Counted from the stretch's first letter, positions 17,054-26,774 are shown. The stretch: DNA of 64,000 nt from Chloroflexota bacterium (GCA_016191425.1 JACPOR010000008.1:62001-126000), one strand, 5' to 3'. Notes: generated by a model from the sequence alone, not told the origin. Translations and numbers: made by a program.

Positions 17054-17992
17054 ATGCGATTCGGGGCGGCCTTCTGGATTCAGCGGACGGACTGGCCGTC
17101 CCTGCGCGATGCGTGCCTTGAGGCTGAGAACTCCGGCTTCGACTCGATCTGGCTGGACGATCATCTACTGTCCGACGAGGGCGACTGGACGAGTCCGAAG
17201 CTGGAGGGGTGGACCTCGCTCGCCGCTGTGGCGGCGTTGACCCATCGCGCGGATCTCGGGCTGATGGTCTCGGCCAATACCTTCCGTAATCCCGGCCTGA
17301 CGGCAAAGCTCGCCACGACCCTCGACCACCTCTCGGGCGGGAGGGCCGTGCTCGGGATCGGGGGCGGCTGGTTCGAGCGCGAGCACGATGCGTTCGGGAT
17401 GGATTTCGGCTCGGGCTTCGGTGAGCGCCTCGACCGGCTGGACGAGGCGGTCGGGCTGATCCGCCGCCTCCTCGACGGCGAGCGAATCACGCACCAGGGT
17501 CGGTTCTATCGATTCCACGACGGGCTGTGCGAACCGCGTCCCGTCCGGCAGCCACTGCCGATCCTCATTGGCGGGTCAGGCCGGCAGAAGACGCTGCGAA
17601 CGACTGCCCGCTACGCCAACCGATGGAACGGTTATGGCGACGCTGAGCGGATCGCGGAGACGTCGGCCGTGCTCGCCGAACGGTGCGAGGAGGTCGGCCG
17701 GCGGTTCGAGGACATCAGCCGTACGGTCTCGATGGAGGTCGTCATCCGGGCCTCCGAGGCGGAGGCCGTGGCAGCCTTCGATGAGATCGAGGAGCTCCAC
17801 GAGATTCGCGGCCGGATTGGGTCGGACGGCTCTGCCCGCGGACTCGGGGTCGGCGGACCACCGGACCGAGTCGCCCGATTCATCGGGACCTACGCCGCGA
17901 TCGGGATCGAAGAGGTCCTCTGGATCTTCCGGAATCCATGGGACCTCGAGACCATCCGCCGGCTCGGTGAGGTCCGGGCCCTCATCGAGTAG
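17054..17992 (+). CDS. LLM-class flavin/F420-dependent oxidoreductase
   Basis: 312 residues of the luciferase-like monooxygenase fold. MRFGAAFW at the N-terminus, SIWLDDHLL, VLGIGGGWFEREHDAFG and the phosphate-binding LPILIGGSGRQKTLR are typical of TIGR03560-like F420-dependent members. The substrate is unknown; such enzymes reduce or oxidise diverse ketones and amines. F420 use is inferred from the subfamily, and no F420 biosynthesis gene is in the window. ATG 17054 is the only near start. Divergent from mutY. Confidence 0.85.
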   Translation: MRFGAAFWIQRTDWPSLRDACLEAENSGFDSIWLDDHLLSDEGDWTSPKLEGWTSLAAVAALTHRADLGLMVSANTFRNPGLTAKLATTLDHLSGGRAVLGIGGGWFEREHDAFGMDFGSGFGERLDRLDEAVGLIRRLLDGERITHQGRFYRFHDGLCEPRPVRQPLPILIGGSGRQKTLRTTARYANRWNGYGDAERIAETSAVLAERCEEVGRRFEDISRTVSMEVVIRASEAEAVAAFDEIEELHEIRGRIGSDGSARGLGVGGPPDRVARFIGTYAAIGIEEVLWIFRNPWDLETIRRLGEVRALIE

Positions 17993-18102
17993 CCGCTCCG
18001 TGGACTGAGCGGCGACCCGGGGCGGAGTGGCTACTCGGGAGCGGAGCGGCTGACCCGGGCGCGGAGCTGCGACCCGTCCTGTCGCTTTCCTGCCAGCCTA
18101 CG

Positions 18103-18312
18103 CAGATACGAACGGTGCTCGTTTTGAGCGGTCGTGGCCCCGGATTCGCCCCCAGTTACGAGACGTGTTCGTGGAAGGCACGGGAATCGGCCCTCAGGGA
18201 CACGGATCTGACCCGCCGGATGCGATCCTGAGCGTGAACCGCGTACTTGGGCCGCCCCGCGACATCGCGGACGTGATGGAACCGCACCTAGCACGAACCG
18301 GGTTCGTATCTG
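18103..18312 (+). repeat. three-palindrome dispersed element, copy C
   Basis: Palindrome boxes at 18108-18122 (ACGAACGGTGCTCGT), 18158-18172 (ACGAGACGTGTTCGT) and 18293-18307 (perfect ACGAACCGGGTTCGT). Spacings 50 and 135 bp as in copy B. The right edge GTTCGTATCTG is the reverse complement of the left edge CAGATACGAAC, making an 11-bp terminal inverted repeat. It lies between the convergent LLM and aldehyde dehydrogenase genes. Confidence 0.88.
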
Positions 18313-18344
18313 GTCCCAAGGGAGCATCACGACGTGCGGGGCTC

Positions 18345-18605
18345 AATTGAGGCCGCGACGGGTGCCTCGGGGCTACCCGTGGGCTGCCTCGGGCTACACG
18401 TGGGCTGCCTCGGGGCTGCCGGTGAGTCGCCTTGGCGGCGAGGTCAGGGCGCGGTGGCGAGTTACCGCGGTGGCGAGGTTGCCGCGGCGGCTGCCTCGGG
18501 CTGCCGGTGAGTTGCCTTGGCGGCGAGGTCAGGGCGCGGTGGCGAGTTACCGCGGTGGCGAGTTACCGCGGTGGCGAGATCAGGGTGCGATGGCGAGGTC
18601 AGGGC
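18345..18605. repeat. degenerate tandem repeats between LLM and aldehyde dehydrogenase genes
   Basis: Three copies of GGGCTGCCTCGGG-like units (about 18370-18420), then two larger blocks sharing GCCTTGGCGGCGAGGTCAGG at about 18430 and 18514, each followed by GGTGGCGAGTTACCGCGGTG units. Frames break between copies and no gene is supported. Confidence 0.8.
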
Positions 18606-18653
18606 GCTGATCGGTCGACACGCGTCGCGGATCCGCGGTGAACTGGCGGTGGG

Positions 18654-20105
18654 TCAGACCTTGAGCATCACGTGCTTGACGACGGTGTAGTCCTCGATCG
18701 CGTACATCGACTGGTCCTTGCCGTAGCCGGATTCCTTGAAACCGCCGTGAGGCATCTCGGAGACGAGTGTGAAGTGGTCGTTGATCCAGACCGTGCCGAA
18801 CTGGATCGCCTTGGCGACGCGCATGGCTCGCCCGATGTCGGCCGTCCATACGGAAGCGGCCAGCCCGAAGCGGACGTCGTTGGCCCAGGCAATCGCCTCG
18901 TCCTCGTCCGAGAAGCGCTGGACGGTCACGACCGGCCCGAACACCTCGTCCTGCACGATCTCGCTCTTCTGGTCCGGCCCGGCAATGACAGTCGGCTCGT
19001 AGAACGCGCCCGGGCGGTCCGGCCGCACGCCGCCGGTCACGATCTCCACGCCGCTGCCGCCACGCGCCCGCTCGACCATGCCCTCGACCTTGTCGGCCTG
19101 GGCCTGGGCGATCAGCGAGCCCATGTCGAGATCGTCGCGCTCGGCCGGGTCGCCCCACAAGATCGACTTCACCTGGCTCGACAGCTCAGCGACGAAGCGG
19201 TCGTAGATCTTCGGGCCGGCGATGACGCGCGTGGCGGCCGTGCAGTCCTGGCCCGAGTTCCAGTAGCCCCACAGCTTGATCGCCTCGGCGACCGCGTCGA
19301 GGTCGGCGTCGTCGAAGACGATGACCGGCGCCTTCCCGCCGAGCTCAAGGTGGAGGCGCTTGACCTTCTCGGCGGCGACCTTCGCGATGTGCTTGCCTGT
19401 ATCGGTGTCGCCGGTGACCGAGACCATTCCGACCTTGGGGTGACCGACGAGCGCGTCGCCAATGTCGCCGCCCGTGCCGGTGATGACGTTTAGGACGCCC
19501 GGGGGCAGGATGTCGGCCGCGATCTGGGCGAGGACGAGGGCGGTCAGCGGCGTCCGGGCCGACGGCTTCAGGACGACGGTGTTGCCGGCGGCGAGGGCCG
19601 GCCCGATCTTCCAGCCGGCGATCATGATCGGGTAGTTCCATGCCGGGATCGACGCGACGACCCCGACGGGCTCGCGCCGGATAAGGCTCGTGCGGCCGGC
19701 GATGTACTCGTTGGCGGCCTTGCCCTCCATGACCCGCGCTGCGCCGGCGAAGAAGCGCAGGTTGTCGACGACGACCGGGATCTCGTCGATCGCGACCCCA
19801 ACCGGCTTGCCGGTGTTCCGGCTTTCGAGCCGGCCGATCTCCTCGGCCCGTGCCTCAATGGCATCGGCGAGCTTGAGCATGAGCAGGCTGCGGTCCTGCG
19901 GGGTGGTGTGCTGCCACGTCTCGAAGGCCTTGGCCGCGGCCTGGACCGCGCGGTCGACGTCCTCTGCGCCAGAAGCCGCCACGTTCGCGATCACCTGGCC
20001 GTTGGCGGGGTTCTCGACCGCGAGGGTCCTGCCGCTCGCACTCTCGACCCATTCGCCGTTGATGAACTGCTTGTGGGTCTGGACCTTGTCTATGACATCT
20101 GTCAT
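18654..20105 (-). CDS. NAD-dependent aldehyde dehydrogenase (aminobutyraldehyde/betaine-aldehyde type)
   Basis: Oxidises an aldehyde to the acid with NAD(P). 483 residues from ATG 20105, with GGAGGAA about 8 bp upstream. Cofactor-binding [21 protein letters not shown], the general-base motif ELGGKAP and the catalytic cysteine C288 in [11 protein letters not shown] are present. The sequence most resembles gamma-aminobutyraldehyde/betaine aldehyde dehydrogenases, so putrescine or choline breakdown is a fair guess, but no pathway partner is adjacent. The promoter side contains the 19-bp tandem repeat block. Confidence 0.9.
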   Translation of the reverse strand: MTDVIDKVQTHKQFINGEWVESASGRTLAVENPANGQVIANVAASGAEDVDRAVQAAAKAFETWQHTTPQDRSLLMLKLADAIEARAEEIGRLESRNTGKPVGVAIDEIPVVVDNLRFFAGAARVMEGKAANEYIAGRTSLIRREPVGVVASIPAWNYPIMIAGWKIGPALAAGNTVVLKPSARTPLTALVLAQIAADILPPGVLNVITGTGGDIGDALVGHPKVGMVSVTGDTDTGKHIAKVAAEKVKRLHLELGGKAPVIVFDDADLDAVAEAIKLWGYWNSGQDCTAATRVIAGPKIYDRFVAELSSQVKSILWGDPAERDDLDMGSLIAQAQADKVEGMVERARGGSGVEIVTGGVRPDRPGAFYEPTVIAGPDQKSEIVQDEVFGPVVTVQRFSDEDEAIAWANDVRFGLAASVWTADIGRAMRVAKAIQFGTVWINDHFTLVSEMPHGGFKESGYGKDQSMYAIEDYTVVKHVMLKV

Positions 20106-20201
20106 TGCGGGTTCCTCCGAAACGCTCTCTGCGCGTCCTGCCGGGGCGCGAGACGATGGATCAAGGGATGTCCGCTTCATTGTGCGCCAGAGGCGAGAGT
20201 C

Positions 20202-20345
20202 TGTTCCGGCCGGTGGGCCCTGTTCCGGCTCGGGGGTCCTGTTCCGGCTCGGGGGTCCTGTTCCGGCTCGGGGGTCCTGTTCCGGCCTGTGGGCCCTGTT
20301 CCGGCTCGGGGGTCCTGTTCCGGCTCGGGGGTCCTGTTCCGGCGC
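20202..20345. repeat. 19-bp tandem repeat array
   Basis: Eight unit starts at exact 19-bp steps (20202, 20221, 20240, 20259, 20278, 20297, 20316, 20335). Consensus TGTTCCGGCTCGGGGGTCC, with variant copies ending GTGGGCCC. It lies between the EcfT stop and the aldehyde dehydrogenase start, so it is transcribed or lies in a promoter region. Nineteen is not a multiple of three and no peptide is conserved. Confidence 0.95.
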
Positions 20346-20364
20346 GTCGCCCATCGCGTCTGGA

Positions 20365-21135
20365 TCAGCGCCGGGCGAGGGACGCCGCCAGGATGGCGAC
20401 CCCGGCCACTGCCACGGCGAGATCCGTCCATTGCCATCGGAGGGGTCGGAACGTTGTCCGCGGCCCGGACCCGAAGGCACGAGCGTCCATCGCCAGGGCG
20501 AGCTGATCAGCGTGGCGGATCGCTCTGACCAGCAGCCCGACCAGGAGCCCGACCAGGAGCCGCGGGCGCCAAGTCCTGGCAACACCCCGGACTCGGCGGG
20601 CCTGACGTAGGGTTGCCAGGTCCTGGCCAAGCCGCGGCACGGCCTGGTACGCGGCCAGCGCTCCGTACGCGAATCGCTCCGGGAGCCGTGCCTGCTGCAC
20701 CAGGGCGTCGACCAGTCGCGTGGGATCGGTGGTCTGGGCGAAGACCACGCCGGTCGAGACGATCGCGATGACCCGGGCCCCGAGGGCGGCGGCGGCCGCG
20801 ACGGCCTCGCGGGTAATGCGGAGCGGGCCGACCCGGAGCAGTTCATGGGCTGTCGGATCGGTGTTCGCGGCGGCGAAGACAAGCGTCGCGACGGCAATCG
20901 ACAGAGCGGCCATGCCGAGCGGCACCAGCCCTCGGAAGAGGCGGGCAGGCGGAATTCTGCCCAAAGCCAGGCCCGCCATGACAGCGACAACTGCCAGCAG
21001 GAGCGGGCGCACCGGATCGTGGATCACGGCGAGCCCGACGAGCCAGGCCAGGGCGAGGCCCAGCTTCACGAGCGGGTTCGTCCGGCCGAGAAGGCTCCGC
21101 TCCTGCGCAACCGTGAGATCGATGGGCGTCAGCAT
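20365..21135 (-). CDS. ykoC: ECF transporter transmembrane protein EcfT (YkoC-like)
   Basis: Transmembrane coupling subunit of an energy-coupling-factor vitamin importer. 256 residues from ATG 21135, which overlaps the ATPase stop by one base (TGATG). About five hydrophobic helices, and the two coupling motifs near the C-terminus: the Ala-Arg region [11 protein letters not shown] and the AMDARAFG box that contacts the ATPases. Together with the double ATPase and YkoE upstream and the TPP riboswitch, it completes a YkoEDC-type thiamine-precursor transporter. Confidence 0.88.
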   Translation of the reverse strand: MLTPIDLTVAQERSLLGRTNPLVKLGLALAWLVGLAVIHDPVRPLLLAVVAVMAGLALGRIPPARLFRGLVPLGMAALSIAVATLVFAAANTDPTAHELLRVGPLRITREAVAAAAALGARVIAIVSTGVVFAQTTDPTRLVDALVQQARLPERFAYGALAAYQAVPRLGQDLATLRQARRVRGVARTWRPRLLVGLLVGLLVRAIRHADQLALAMDARAFGSGPRTTFRPLRWQWTDLAVAVAGVAILAASLARR

Positions 21136-22835
21136 CACGATCCACCGGACTGCCGCCCCGGGAGGCCACCCGGGTATCGGTCGTCCGCCACGATCCAGCC
21201 ATCCGCCATCTCGATGCGGCGGTTCGCGATCCGTGTCGCGAACGCCTCGTCGTGGGTGGCAACCAGGACCGCGGTGCCCGTGCCCACCAGCTCCTCGATG
21301 CTCCCGGCGATGGCCTCCCAGCCGCGCCGGTCCTGCCCGAACGTCGGCTCGTCGAGGATCAGCAGGCGTGGCCGGCGAGCGAGGGCCGTCGCAAGGGAGA
21401 GCCGACGTTGCTCCCCACCGGACAGGCGGTACGGGTTGCGCGCGCCGAACACGTCGAGGGGCAGGCCCAGGCGCTTCATGAGCAGCGCCGTCGACCCCGC
21501 TCCCCCATCCGGTCTGACCGGGACTTCGGCGGCCACCGTGTCCTCGATGAAGCCCAGATCCGGATCCTGGAAGACGTAGCCGATCACGGTCGCGAGCTCC
21601 GCGGGTCGGAGTCGAGCCGGATCGCGACCGCCGATGCGGACCGCCCCGCCGTCTGCCCGGAGCAACCCGGCGATGAGCCGCAGGAGGGTTGACTTCCCGC
21701 CTCCGTTCGGTCCGACCACCGCCACTCGCTCGCCGGCATCGATCGCCAGGTTGACGTCCCGAACCACCGGGGCTCCGGGTGCGTACGCGTAGCGCACGTC
21801 GGTCGCAACCACGAGCGGTGACCCGGTTGCCCCCTCGGTCGGCGATTCGGTCGCCCCCCCGGTTAGCGACCCGGCTGCCCCCTCGGTCGGCGATTCGGTC
21901 GCCCCCCCGGTCGCCGAGCGTCCCCTCTTGCGAGCGGGCGCCCCGGGCGATTTGTCCGAGGCTTCGGCGAATGCCGGCAGCCAGATGCCTGCCCCAGCAA
22001 GTTGCTCGCGGCTGCGAGCCAGGATCTCCCGCGGCGAGGCGAGGTCGATCGGCGCGCCGCTCGAATCGAGGGCAAGGACGAGGTCGGCCAGCGGCCAGGC
22101 GAGATCCGCTCGATGCTCCACGAGAACAATCGTCTGGAGCCCCGATTCCTTGATCTTCGCGAGGCGTCCGAAGAGCGCCGCGGCGCCAACCGGGTCGAGG
22201 TTTGCCGTGGGCTCATCGAGGACGAGGACGCCGGGCATCGGTGCCATCACGCCCGCGAGGGCGAGGCGCTGCTGTTCCCCGCCGGAGAGTCGCGACCCGC
22301 GACGGCGATCGAAGCCCGCCAGGCCGGTCTCCGCGAGGGCCGCGGGTACGGCAACGCGCATGGCCGCCAGTGACCAGGCACGGTTCTCGAGCCCGAACGC
22401 CACGTCGTCCGCAGCCCGATCCATGACGAGCTGGCTGCCCGGGTCCTGGAAGAGGAGTCCGACGTGTGCCGCGATCCGAGCGCGATCGGCCGAGGACACC
22501 TCGAGGCCTCCGACGCGGAGGGACCCGGACCAGGCGCCCGGGATGTCTTGCGGCACGAGACCCGCGATTGCCCTCGCGAGGGTGCTCTTCCCGGATCCGG
22601 ACGGTCCCACCACCAGGAGGACGGATCCTGCGGGCACCTGGAAATCGACTCCGGCCAGCGCCGACCTACCGGCCCCGCGGTAGGTGAATCCGACGCCCTC
22701 GGCGATGAGCGGCAGGGGCCCCGTCGGTTCCAACAAGCGCGCCGTGGGCGCCGTCGTTGCTGGCATGCGCGCCGGGCGCGCCGGGCGCGCCGTCGTCGCT
22801 GGCATGCGCGCCGGTGGTCCGGTCGGTTCCGGCAT
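21135..22835 (-). CDS. ykoD: ECF transporter ATPase, two fused ATP-binding domains (YkoD-like)
   Basis: Energises import of thiamine or its pyrimidine precursor. 566 residues from ATG 22835; the true start could be slightly upstream near the ykoE stop. Two ABC domains: Walker [10 protein letters not shown], signature [13 protein letters not shown] and Walker [13 protein letters not shown] in the first; [21 protein letters not shown] and [12 protein letters not shown] in the second. The linker (about residues 300-345) contains a duplicated 48-bp DNA unit (21800-21905). A low-complexity Ala/Pro/Thr N-terminus precedes the first domain. Confidence 0.92.
   Translation of the reverse strand: MPEPTGPPARMPATTARPARPARMPATTAPTARLLEPTGPLPLIAEGVGFTYRGAGRSALAGVDFQVPAGSVLLVVGPSGSGKSTLARAIAGLVPQDIPGAWSGSLRVGGLEVSSADRARIAAHVGLLFQDPGSQLVMDRAADDVAFGLENRAWSLAAMRVAVPAALAETGLAGFDRRRGSRLSGGEQQRLALAGVMAPMPGVLVLDEPTANLDPVGAAALFGRLAKIKESGLQTIVLVEHRADLAWPLADLVLALDSSGAPIDLASPREILARSREQLAGAGIWLPAFAEASDKSPGAPARKRGRSATGGATESPTEGAAGSLTGGATESPTEGATGSPLVVATDVRYAYAPGAPVVRDVNLAIDAGERVAVVGPNGGGKSTLLRLIAGLLRADGGAVRIGGRDPARLRPAELATVIGYVFQDPDLGFIEDTVAAEVPVRPDGGAGSTALLMKRLGLPLDVFGARNPYRLSGGEQRRLSLATALARRPRLLILDEPTFGQDRRGWEAIAGSIEELVGTGTAVLVATHDEAFATRIANRRIEMADGWIVADDRYPGGLPGRQSGGS
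21800..21905 (-). repeat. 48-bp duplication in the EcfA interdomain linker
   Basis: Two copies of a 48-bp block containing CCCTCGGTCGGCGATTCGG, encoding the peptide pattern [14 protein letters not shown] twice. In frame. Confidence 0.85.
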
Positions 22836-22870
22836 GCTCGGCAGGGGCCTTGTCGTCTCCCGAACGCGGA

Positions 22871-23473
22871 TCAGTCGGGAAAGCCCTCGAGGACGCCGGC
22901 CCGTCGCAGCGACCCGGCCAGGGCTCGCGAACCCGCCGCCACGATGACGACGGCGGAGACGGCCATGGCGATGCCACGCGCGACCTGGAGATCGAGGGCC
23001 ACGTCCGGGTAGTACAGGACCCAGTCGTGGACCCAGGCCGCGGCCGCACTGGCGATCGCCGCGATCGAGAGAACCGCGAACGACCACAGGCGATAGAGCG
23101 TGAAGGCGAAGACCAGCTCCGCGGCCGCGCCCTGGACGAAGCCCGACAGCAGGGTGTCCACGCCCCAGGCGCTGCCGAGCAGGGCGGAGACGCCCGCCGC
23201 GACTAGCTCCGCGAAGAGGGCCGCGCCGGGCTTGCGGATCACCAATGGAGCGAGGACGGCGGGGACGAGCCAGACCGCATAGAGCAGGTCTCGGGCGACG
23301 GGGAACGCCGCGTTGAGCGGTTCGAACAGGCTCCAGGCGAGCCCCCACGCCCAGAACACGACACCGAAGGCGACGCCGATGACCGCGGCCACCAGGATGT
23401 CGCGCGTTCGCCACCTCGACTCAGCGGGTGAGGCGACGCTCTGCGACGCGTTCGAAGCTGGAACGGGAGTCAT
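22871..23473 (-). CDS. ykoE: YkoE-like substrate-binding (S) component of a thiamine-precursor ECF transporter
   Basis: Membrane S-component that binds the vitamin. 200 residues from ATG 23473 with GAGG 9 bp upstream. Five to six hydrophobic helices; characteristic YkoE stretches are FGVVFWAWGLAW, YAVWLVPAVLAPLVIRKPG and GVDTLLSGFVQGAAAELVFA. It lies 67 bp downstream of a TPP riboswitch, which identifies the cargo as thiamine or hydroxymethylpyrimidine. First gene of the ykoE-ykoD-ykoC operon. Confidence 0.9.
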   Translation of the reverse strand: MTPVPASNASQSVASPAESRWRTRDILVAAVIGVAFGVVFWAWGLAWSLFEPLNAAFPVARDLLYAVWLVPAVLAPLVIRKPGAALFAELVAAGVSALLGSAWGVDTLLSGFVQGAAAELVFAFTLYRLWSFAVLSIAAIASAAAAWVHDWVLYYPDVALDLQVARGIAMAVSAVVIVAAGSRALAGSLRRAGVLEGFPD

Positions 23474-23539
23474 GGTACGTGTCCTCGAAACAAGGGATGC
23501 CGCCCTCTGAGAGGACGGCATCATCGAGTGCGAACGGCC

Positions 23540-23627
23540 TGCTTCCTTCGCCGGTATGAGCCGGATCAGGTTCGGCGGGTCTGTGGCCTGGGCCACACTC
23601 TCAGCGCTGCGGCGCTCCCCGGAGGCA
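23540..23627 (-). promoter_or_regulatory. TPP riboswitch (THI element)
   Basis: Read on the minus strand, the conserved core is complete: GGGGAGC, the GCTGAGAGTG pyrimidine-sensing segment, ACCCGCCGAACCTGATCCGG and CATACCGGCGAAGGAAGCA. The closing stem P1 pairs TGCCTCC (23627-23621) with GGAAGCA (23546-23540). It precedes the ykoE start by 67 bp, so thiamine diphosphate should repress the transporter. Confidence 0.95.
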
Positions 23628-23784
23628 AATCTTCAGTTGTGCCGCGGAGTCTACACCGGGATGCGTTTCACTCCCGGCGACGGACCTTCGGCCGGTCCCT
23701 CCCGCCCGTGTAGGCGGACATGCGAGATCGGAGGGCGGGCGTCGGCTCGGCGCGCGGGCGTCGGCTCGTCGGGCGGCGGTTGGC

Positions 23785-24660
23785 CTATGCGGGCCCGCTG
23801 CCGAGCTGGCCCTCGATCCAGGCGATGACATCGCCCAGGACCGAGGGACCCTCGGGTTCGTTGTGCAGCTCGTGGCGGACGCCGGGATAGACCTTCCGGG
23901 TGACGCCCGGCAGGTTTCCGAGGAACTCGGTGGCAGCCACCGGCACGATTGAATCGTCCTCACCGTGGATCACCAGCGTCGGAATGGAGAGGCGCGTGGC
24001 CTCGGCACGTACCCGTGGTTGCTCGGCAAAGATGAGTGCGCCGAAGTGGGTCGTCGAGGTCGTCTGCATGAGGGGATCGGCATCGACTGCCTTCTGCGTG
24101 TCGGCATCGCGAGACCGCATGCTGGAGTTGATCCCGTCGGCGATGCGAAGCCTGGGCGCAACGCGGGCCACGACCGGCGCCGCGATACGCTTCCAGCTGG
24201 CAAGGCTGTCGTCGATTCCCGGGGCGGACAAGACCAGGAGGTCCGGGAGCGGCCGGGCCGACACGCAATACCCGAGGGCGATGAGCCCCCCGAGCGAGTG
24301 CCCGAACACGACCACCGGACGACCCGGTACTGCTGCCCGCGTCGCCGCGAGCCGATCCTGGAGGTCGTCGTGCAGGCGGGACCAGTTGTCCGCCCATGCC
24401 CGCTCGCCACCAGACGCGCCGTAACCGCGTTGATCCCAGGCGAATGTCTCAAGTCCGGCCGCGGCCAACCGCGCTCCGACCTCCTCGTAGCGGCCGGAGT
24501 GCTCGCCGAGCCCGTGGACCAGGAGGACGGCGCCCCGGGGTGCCTGCTCAGGCCAATGCCTGGTCAAGAGTGCCCCGTCGCGCGCCAATCCGGCCGCCCA
24601 ATGCCGGGTCAGCAGGCGAACGCCGTCGCGGGTCGCGGCGCTGTCGGCGATCGACGTCAT
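23785..24660 (-). CDS. alpha/beta hydrolase, monoacylglycerol-lipase-like
   Basis: 291 residues. Serine-hydrolase layout: oxyanion HGLGEHSGRY, nucleophile elbow GHSLGG, acid in HGEDDSIVP and catalytic histidine in GVRHELHNE. This pattern matches monoacylglycerol lipases/lysophospholipases. The N-terminus carries a small internal duplication (LLTRHW occurs twice 12-15 residues apart), suggesting a recent 5' repeat expansion or a start further in. Divergent from the metallo-beta-lactamase gene. Physiological substrate unknown. Confidence 0.88.
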   Translation of the reverse strand: MTSIADSAATRDGVRLLTRHWAAGLARDGALLTRHWPEQAPRGAVLLVHGLGEHSGRYEEVGARLAAAGLETFAWDQRGYGASGGERAWADNWSRLHDDLQDRLAATRAAVPGRPVVVFGHSLGGLIALGYCVSARPLPDLLVLSAPGIDDSLASWKRIAAPVVARVAPRLRIADGINSSMRSRDADTQKAVDADPLMQTTSTTHFGALIFAEQPRVRAEATRLSIPTLVIHGEDDSIVPVAATEFLGNLPGVTRKVYPGVRHELHNEPEGPSVLGDVIAWIEGQLGSGPA

Positions 24661-24716
24661 GGCCGGAGCGTACCTCGGGCCGGCCGGGCTCGCAGCATGC
24701 GCCTACCATCCGGGGA

Positions 24717-25568
24717 ATGAGCGATACACCGGAGTGGATCGAGGTCGGCGACCGGGTCTACACCAGGCGGTATGCGGTCTTCGACCAGCAGATCGGGATC
24801 GTGCTCGGCGACGGCGAGGCGCTGGTCATCGATACGCGAACGACGCCGACCCACGCACGCGAGCTGCTCGCTGACATCGCCCGCGTCACCGCCCTGCCCG
24901 TCCGCACCGTGGTCGATACCCACTGGCATTCGGATCACGTGTTCGGCAACCACGAGTTTCGGCCCGCGGCGATCTGGGGCCACGAGCGCTGTCGGAGCCG
25001 CCTGCTCGAGAACGGCGAGGATCAGCGGGCGGCCCTGGTTGACTCCATGCCAGATCAGGCCGACGACATCCGCGCGATCGTCATCGATCCACCCGATCAC
25101 GTCTTCGCCGCGGCCGCCACGATCGAGGTCGGCGGGCGGCGGATTGATCTCCGATACCTCGGTCGGGGGCACACCGATGCGGACATCGTGGTGCTCGTCC
25201 CTGATGCCGGTGTGCTGTTCGCCGGCGACCTGCTCGAGAACGACGCCGTGCCCTGGTTCGGCGACGGATATCCGATGGAATGGCCGGCGACCGTCGAGCG
25301 GCTGCTGGACCTGGTCGTGGGGCCGGTGGTGCCGGGCCACGGCTCCATCGGCGATCGGGGGTTCGTCGAACGGCAACGGGATGAATTCCGGGCGGTGGCG
25401 GCCGCCGCGCTCCGTATGCACCGTGGTGAACTGGAGCGAGCCGCGGCCCTCAAGGCAATCCCATACGGAACCGCGGCTTCCGCGGCTTCCGCGGCGCCGC
25501 TCGACCGCGCGCTCGCCCAGCTTCGCGGGGAGCTGGACCAGCGCGGTCCTGGCCGCGTACGTTCGTGA
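24717..25568 (+). CDS. metallo-beta-lactamase fold hydrolase
   Basis: 283 residues from ATG 24717. Zn-binding motif THWHSDHVFGNH (HxHxDH) at about residues 70-80, a further histidine in GRGHTDAD, the aspartate in LFAGDLLE and the final histidine in VPGHGSIG. Domain order and length resemble glyoxalase-II-like/QPLA-type hydrolases; the substrate is unknown. The C-terminal 50 residues are Ala-rich with a small triplet repeat. Divergent from the alpha/beta hydrolase. Confidence 0.87.
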   Translation: MSDTPEWIEVGDRVYTRRYAVFDQQIGIVLGDGEALVIDTRTTPTHARELLADIARVTALPVRTVVDTHWHSDHVFGNHEFRPAAIWGHERCRSRLLENGEDQRAALVDSMPDQADDIRAIVIDPPDHVFAAAATIEVGGRRIDLRYLGRGHTDADIVVLVPDAGVLFAGDLLENDAVPWFGDGYPMEWPATVERLLDLVVGPVVPGHGSIGDRGFVERQRDEFRAVAAAALRMHRGELERAAALKAIPYGTAASAASAAPLDRALAQLRGELDQRGPGRVRS

Positions 25569-25688
25569 CGAACGCCGATGCCACGCCCAGCCACATCGAT
25601 CGGCCCCGTCCGAAGTCCTCATCGACAACGTCTGTTGGGATCCCGGCCAGGCTTCGGCTCCCGAGGGACGGAGGCGCACCCGCCCTGC

Positions 25689-26684
25689 CTACCCTCCGAC
25701 GCGAACCACCCAGCGGCCCCGTGCCCCGCCCGCGAGGATCGCGTCAAGCGCCGGTTCGAGCGTCTCGAGCGTGACCTCCGTGACCCGCCTGCCGAGGCTC
25801 TTCGGGCGGAGGTCCGTCGCGAGGCGTTCCCAGATCCTGCGGCGCTTCGCGATCGGCAGGTAGGCGGAATCGATGCCGAGGATCGAGGCCCCGCGGAGGA
25901 TGAACGGGAACACGGTCGTGACGAGGGCCGGCCCCGAAGCGTTGCCACAGACCGCCACGGCTCCGCCACGCCGGAGCGTCCGAAGGATGAACGGCAGAGC
26001 CGCCGCACCGACCGAATCGACGGCCCCGGCCCATCGTTCCGTCTCGAGGGGTCGGCCGTCGGCCGCGATCTCCTCGCGGTTCAGGAAGCCCGCGGCACCC
26101 AGCCCACGGAGCCACTCGTGCTCATCGCCCTTGCCGGTCGCGGCCCAGACCTCGTAGCCGAGCCCGGCGAGGATGTCGAGCGCGGTGCTCCCGACGCCGC
26201 CCGACGCTCCTGTCACGAGCACCGGTCCCGTGCCGGGCTCGAGCCCGTGGGCCTCCAGCGCGGCGACCGACAGCGCGGCCGTGAACCCGGCGGTGCCGAG
26301 GGCCATCGCGTCCCGCAGGGACAGCCCACGCGGCAGCGGGACGATCCAGTCGGCCGGAACGCGCGTGAACTCCGCGAACCCGCCGTGGCGGCCCACCCCG
26401 AGGTCATAGCCGTGAGCGATCACCGCGCTGCCCACAACGAACGACGGATGGCCGGATCGGATCACGGTGCCGGCAAGGTCGATCCCGGGGACCAGCGGCC
26501 AGGAACGCGCAACCTTGCCATCGGCGGTCGCGGCCAGCCCGTCCTTGTAGTTCACGGACGACCACGCGACCTCGACGTCGACGTCCCCGGCGGGCAGGGA
26601 ATCCGGCGTCAAGACCCCTAGTCCACGCACGAACTCGCCGCCACGGCGGTCCACGACGTAGGCGCGAAAGCTCTCGGGGATCAC
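25689..26684 (-). CDS. acuI: medium-chain quinone/acryloyl-CoA reductase (AcuI/YhdH family)
   Basis: NADPH-dependent zinc-free medium-chain reductase that reduces acryloyl-CoA to propionyl-CoA in characterised homologues. 331 residues. Diagnostic segments are SSVNYKDGLAATADGKV at the N-terminus, VTGASGGVGSTALDILAGLGY for the nucleotide site, DSVGAAALP and GIDSAYLP. Length and motif spacing match YhdH/AcuI closely. Adjacent to tRNA-Gln in divergent orientation; its 120-bp 3' flank against the lactamase gene is empty. Confidence 0.9.
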   Translation of the reverse strand: MIPESFRAYVVDRRGGEFVRGLGVLTPDSLPAGDVDVEVAWSSVNYKDGLAATADGKVARSWPLVPGIDLAGTVIRSGHPSFVVGSAVIAHGYDLGVGRHGGFAEFTRVPADWIVPLPRGLSLRDAMALGTAGFTAALSVAALEAHGLEPGTGPVLVTGASGGVGSTALDILAGLGYEVWAATGKGDEHEWLRGLGAAGFLNREEIAADGRPLETERWAGAVDSVGAAALPFILRTLRRGGAVAVCGNASGPALVTTVFPFILRGASILGIDSAYLPIAKRRRIWERLATDLRPKSLGRRVTEVTLETLEPALDAILAGGARGRWVVRVGG

Positions 26685-26774
26685 GAGCGCGGCCTCCTCG
26701 GCGGGGTGACAATCGGTGAGAGAATCGACCCGGGTGCGATATCATGCGCCCCCGCACCGCTACGGGGCGATCGC

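Noticed and set aside
20202..20345. CRISPR array
   Set aside because: Units are contiguous 19-bp copies with no unique spacers, and no cas gene is near.
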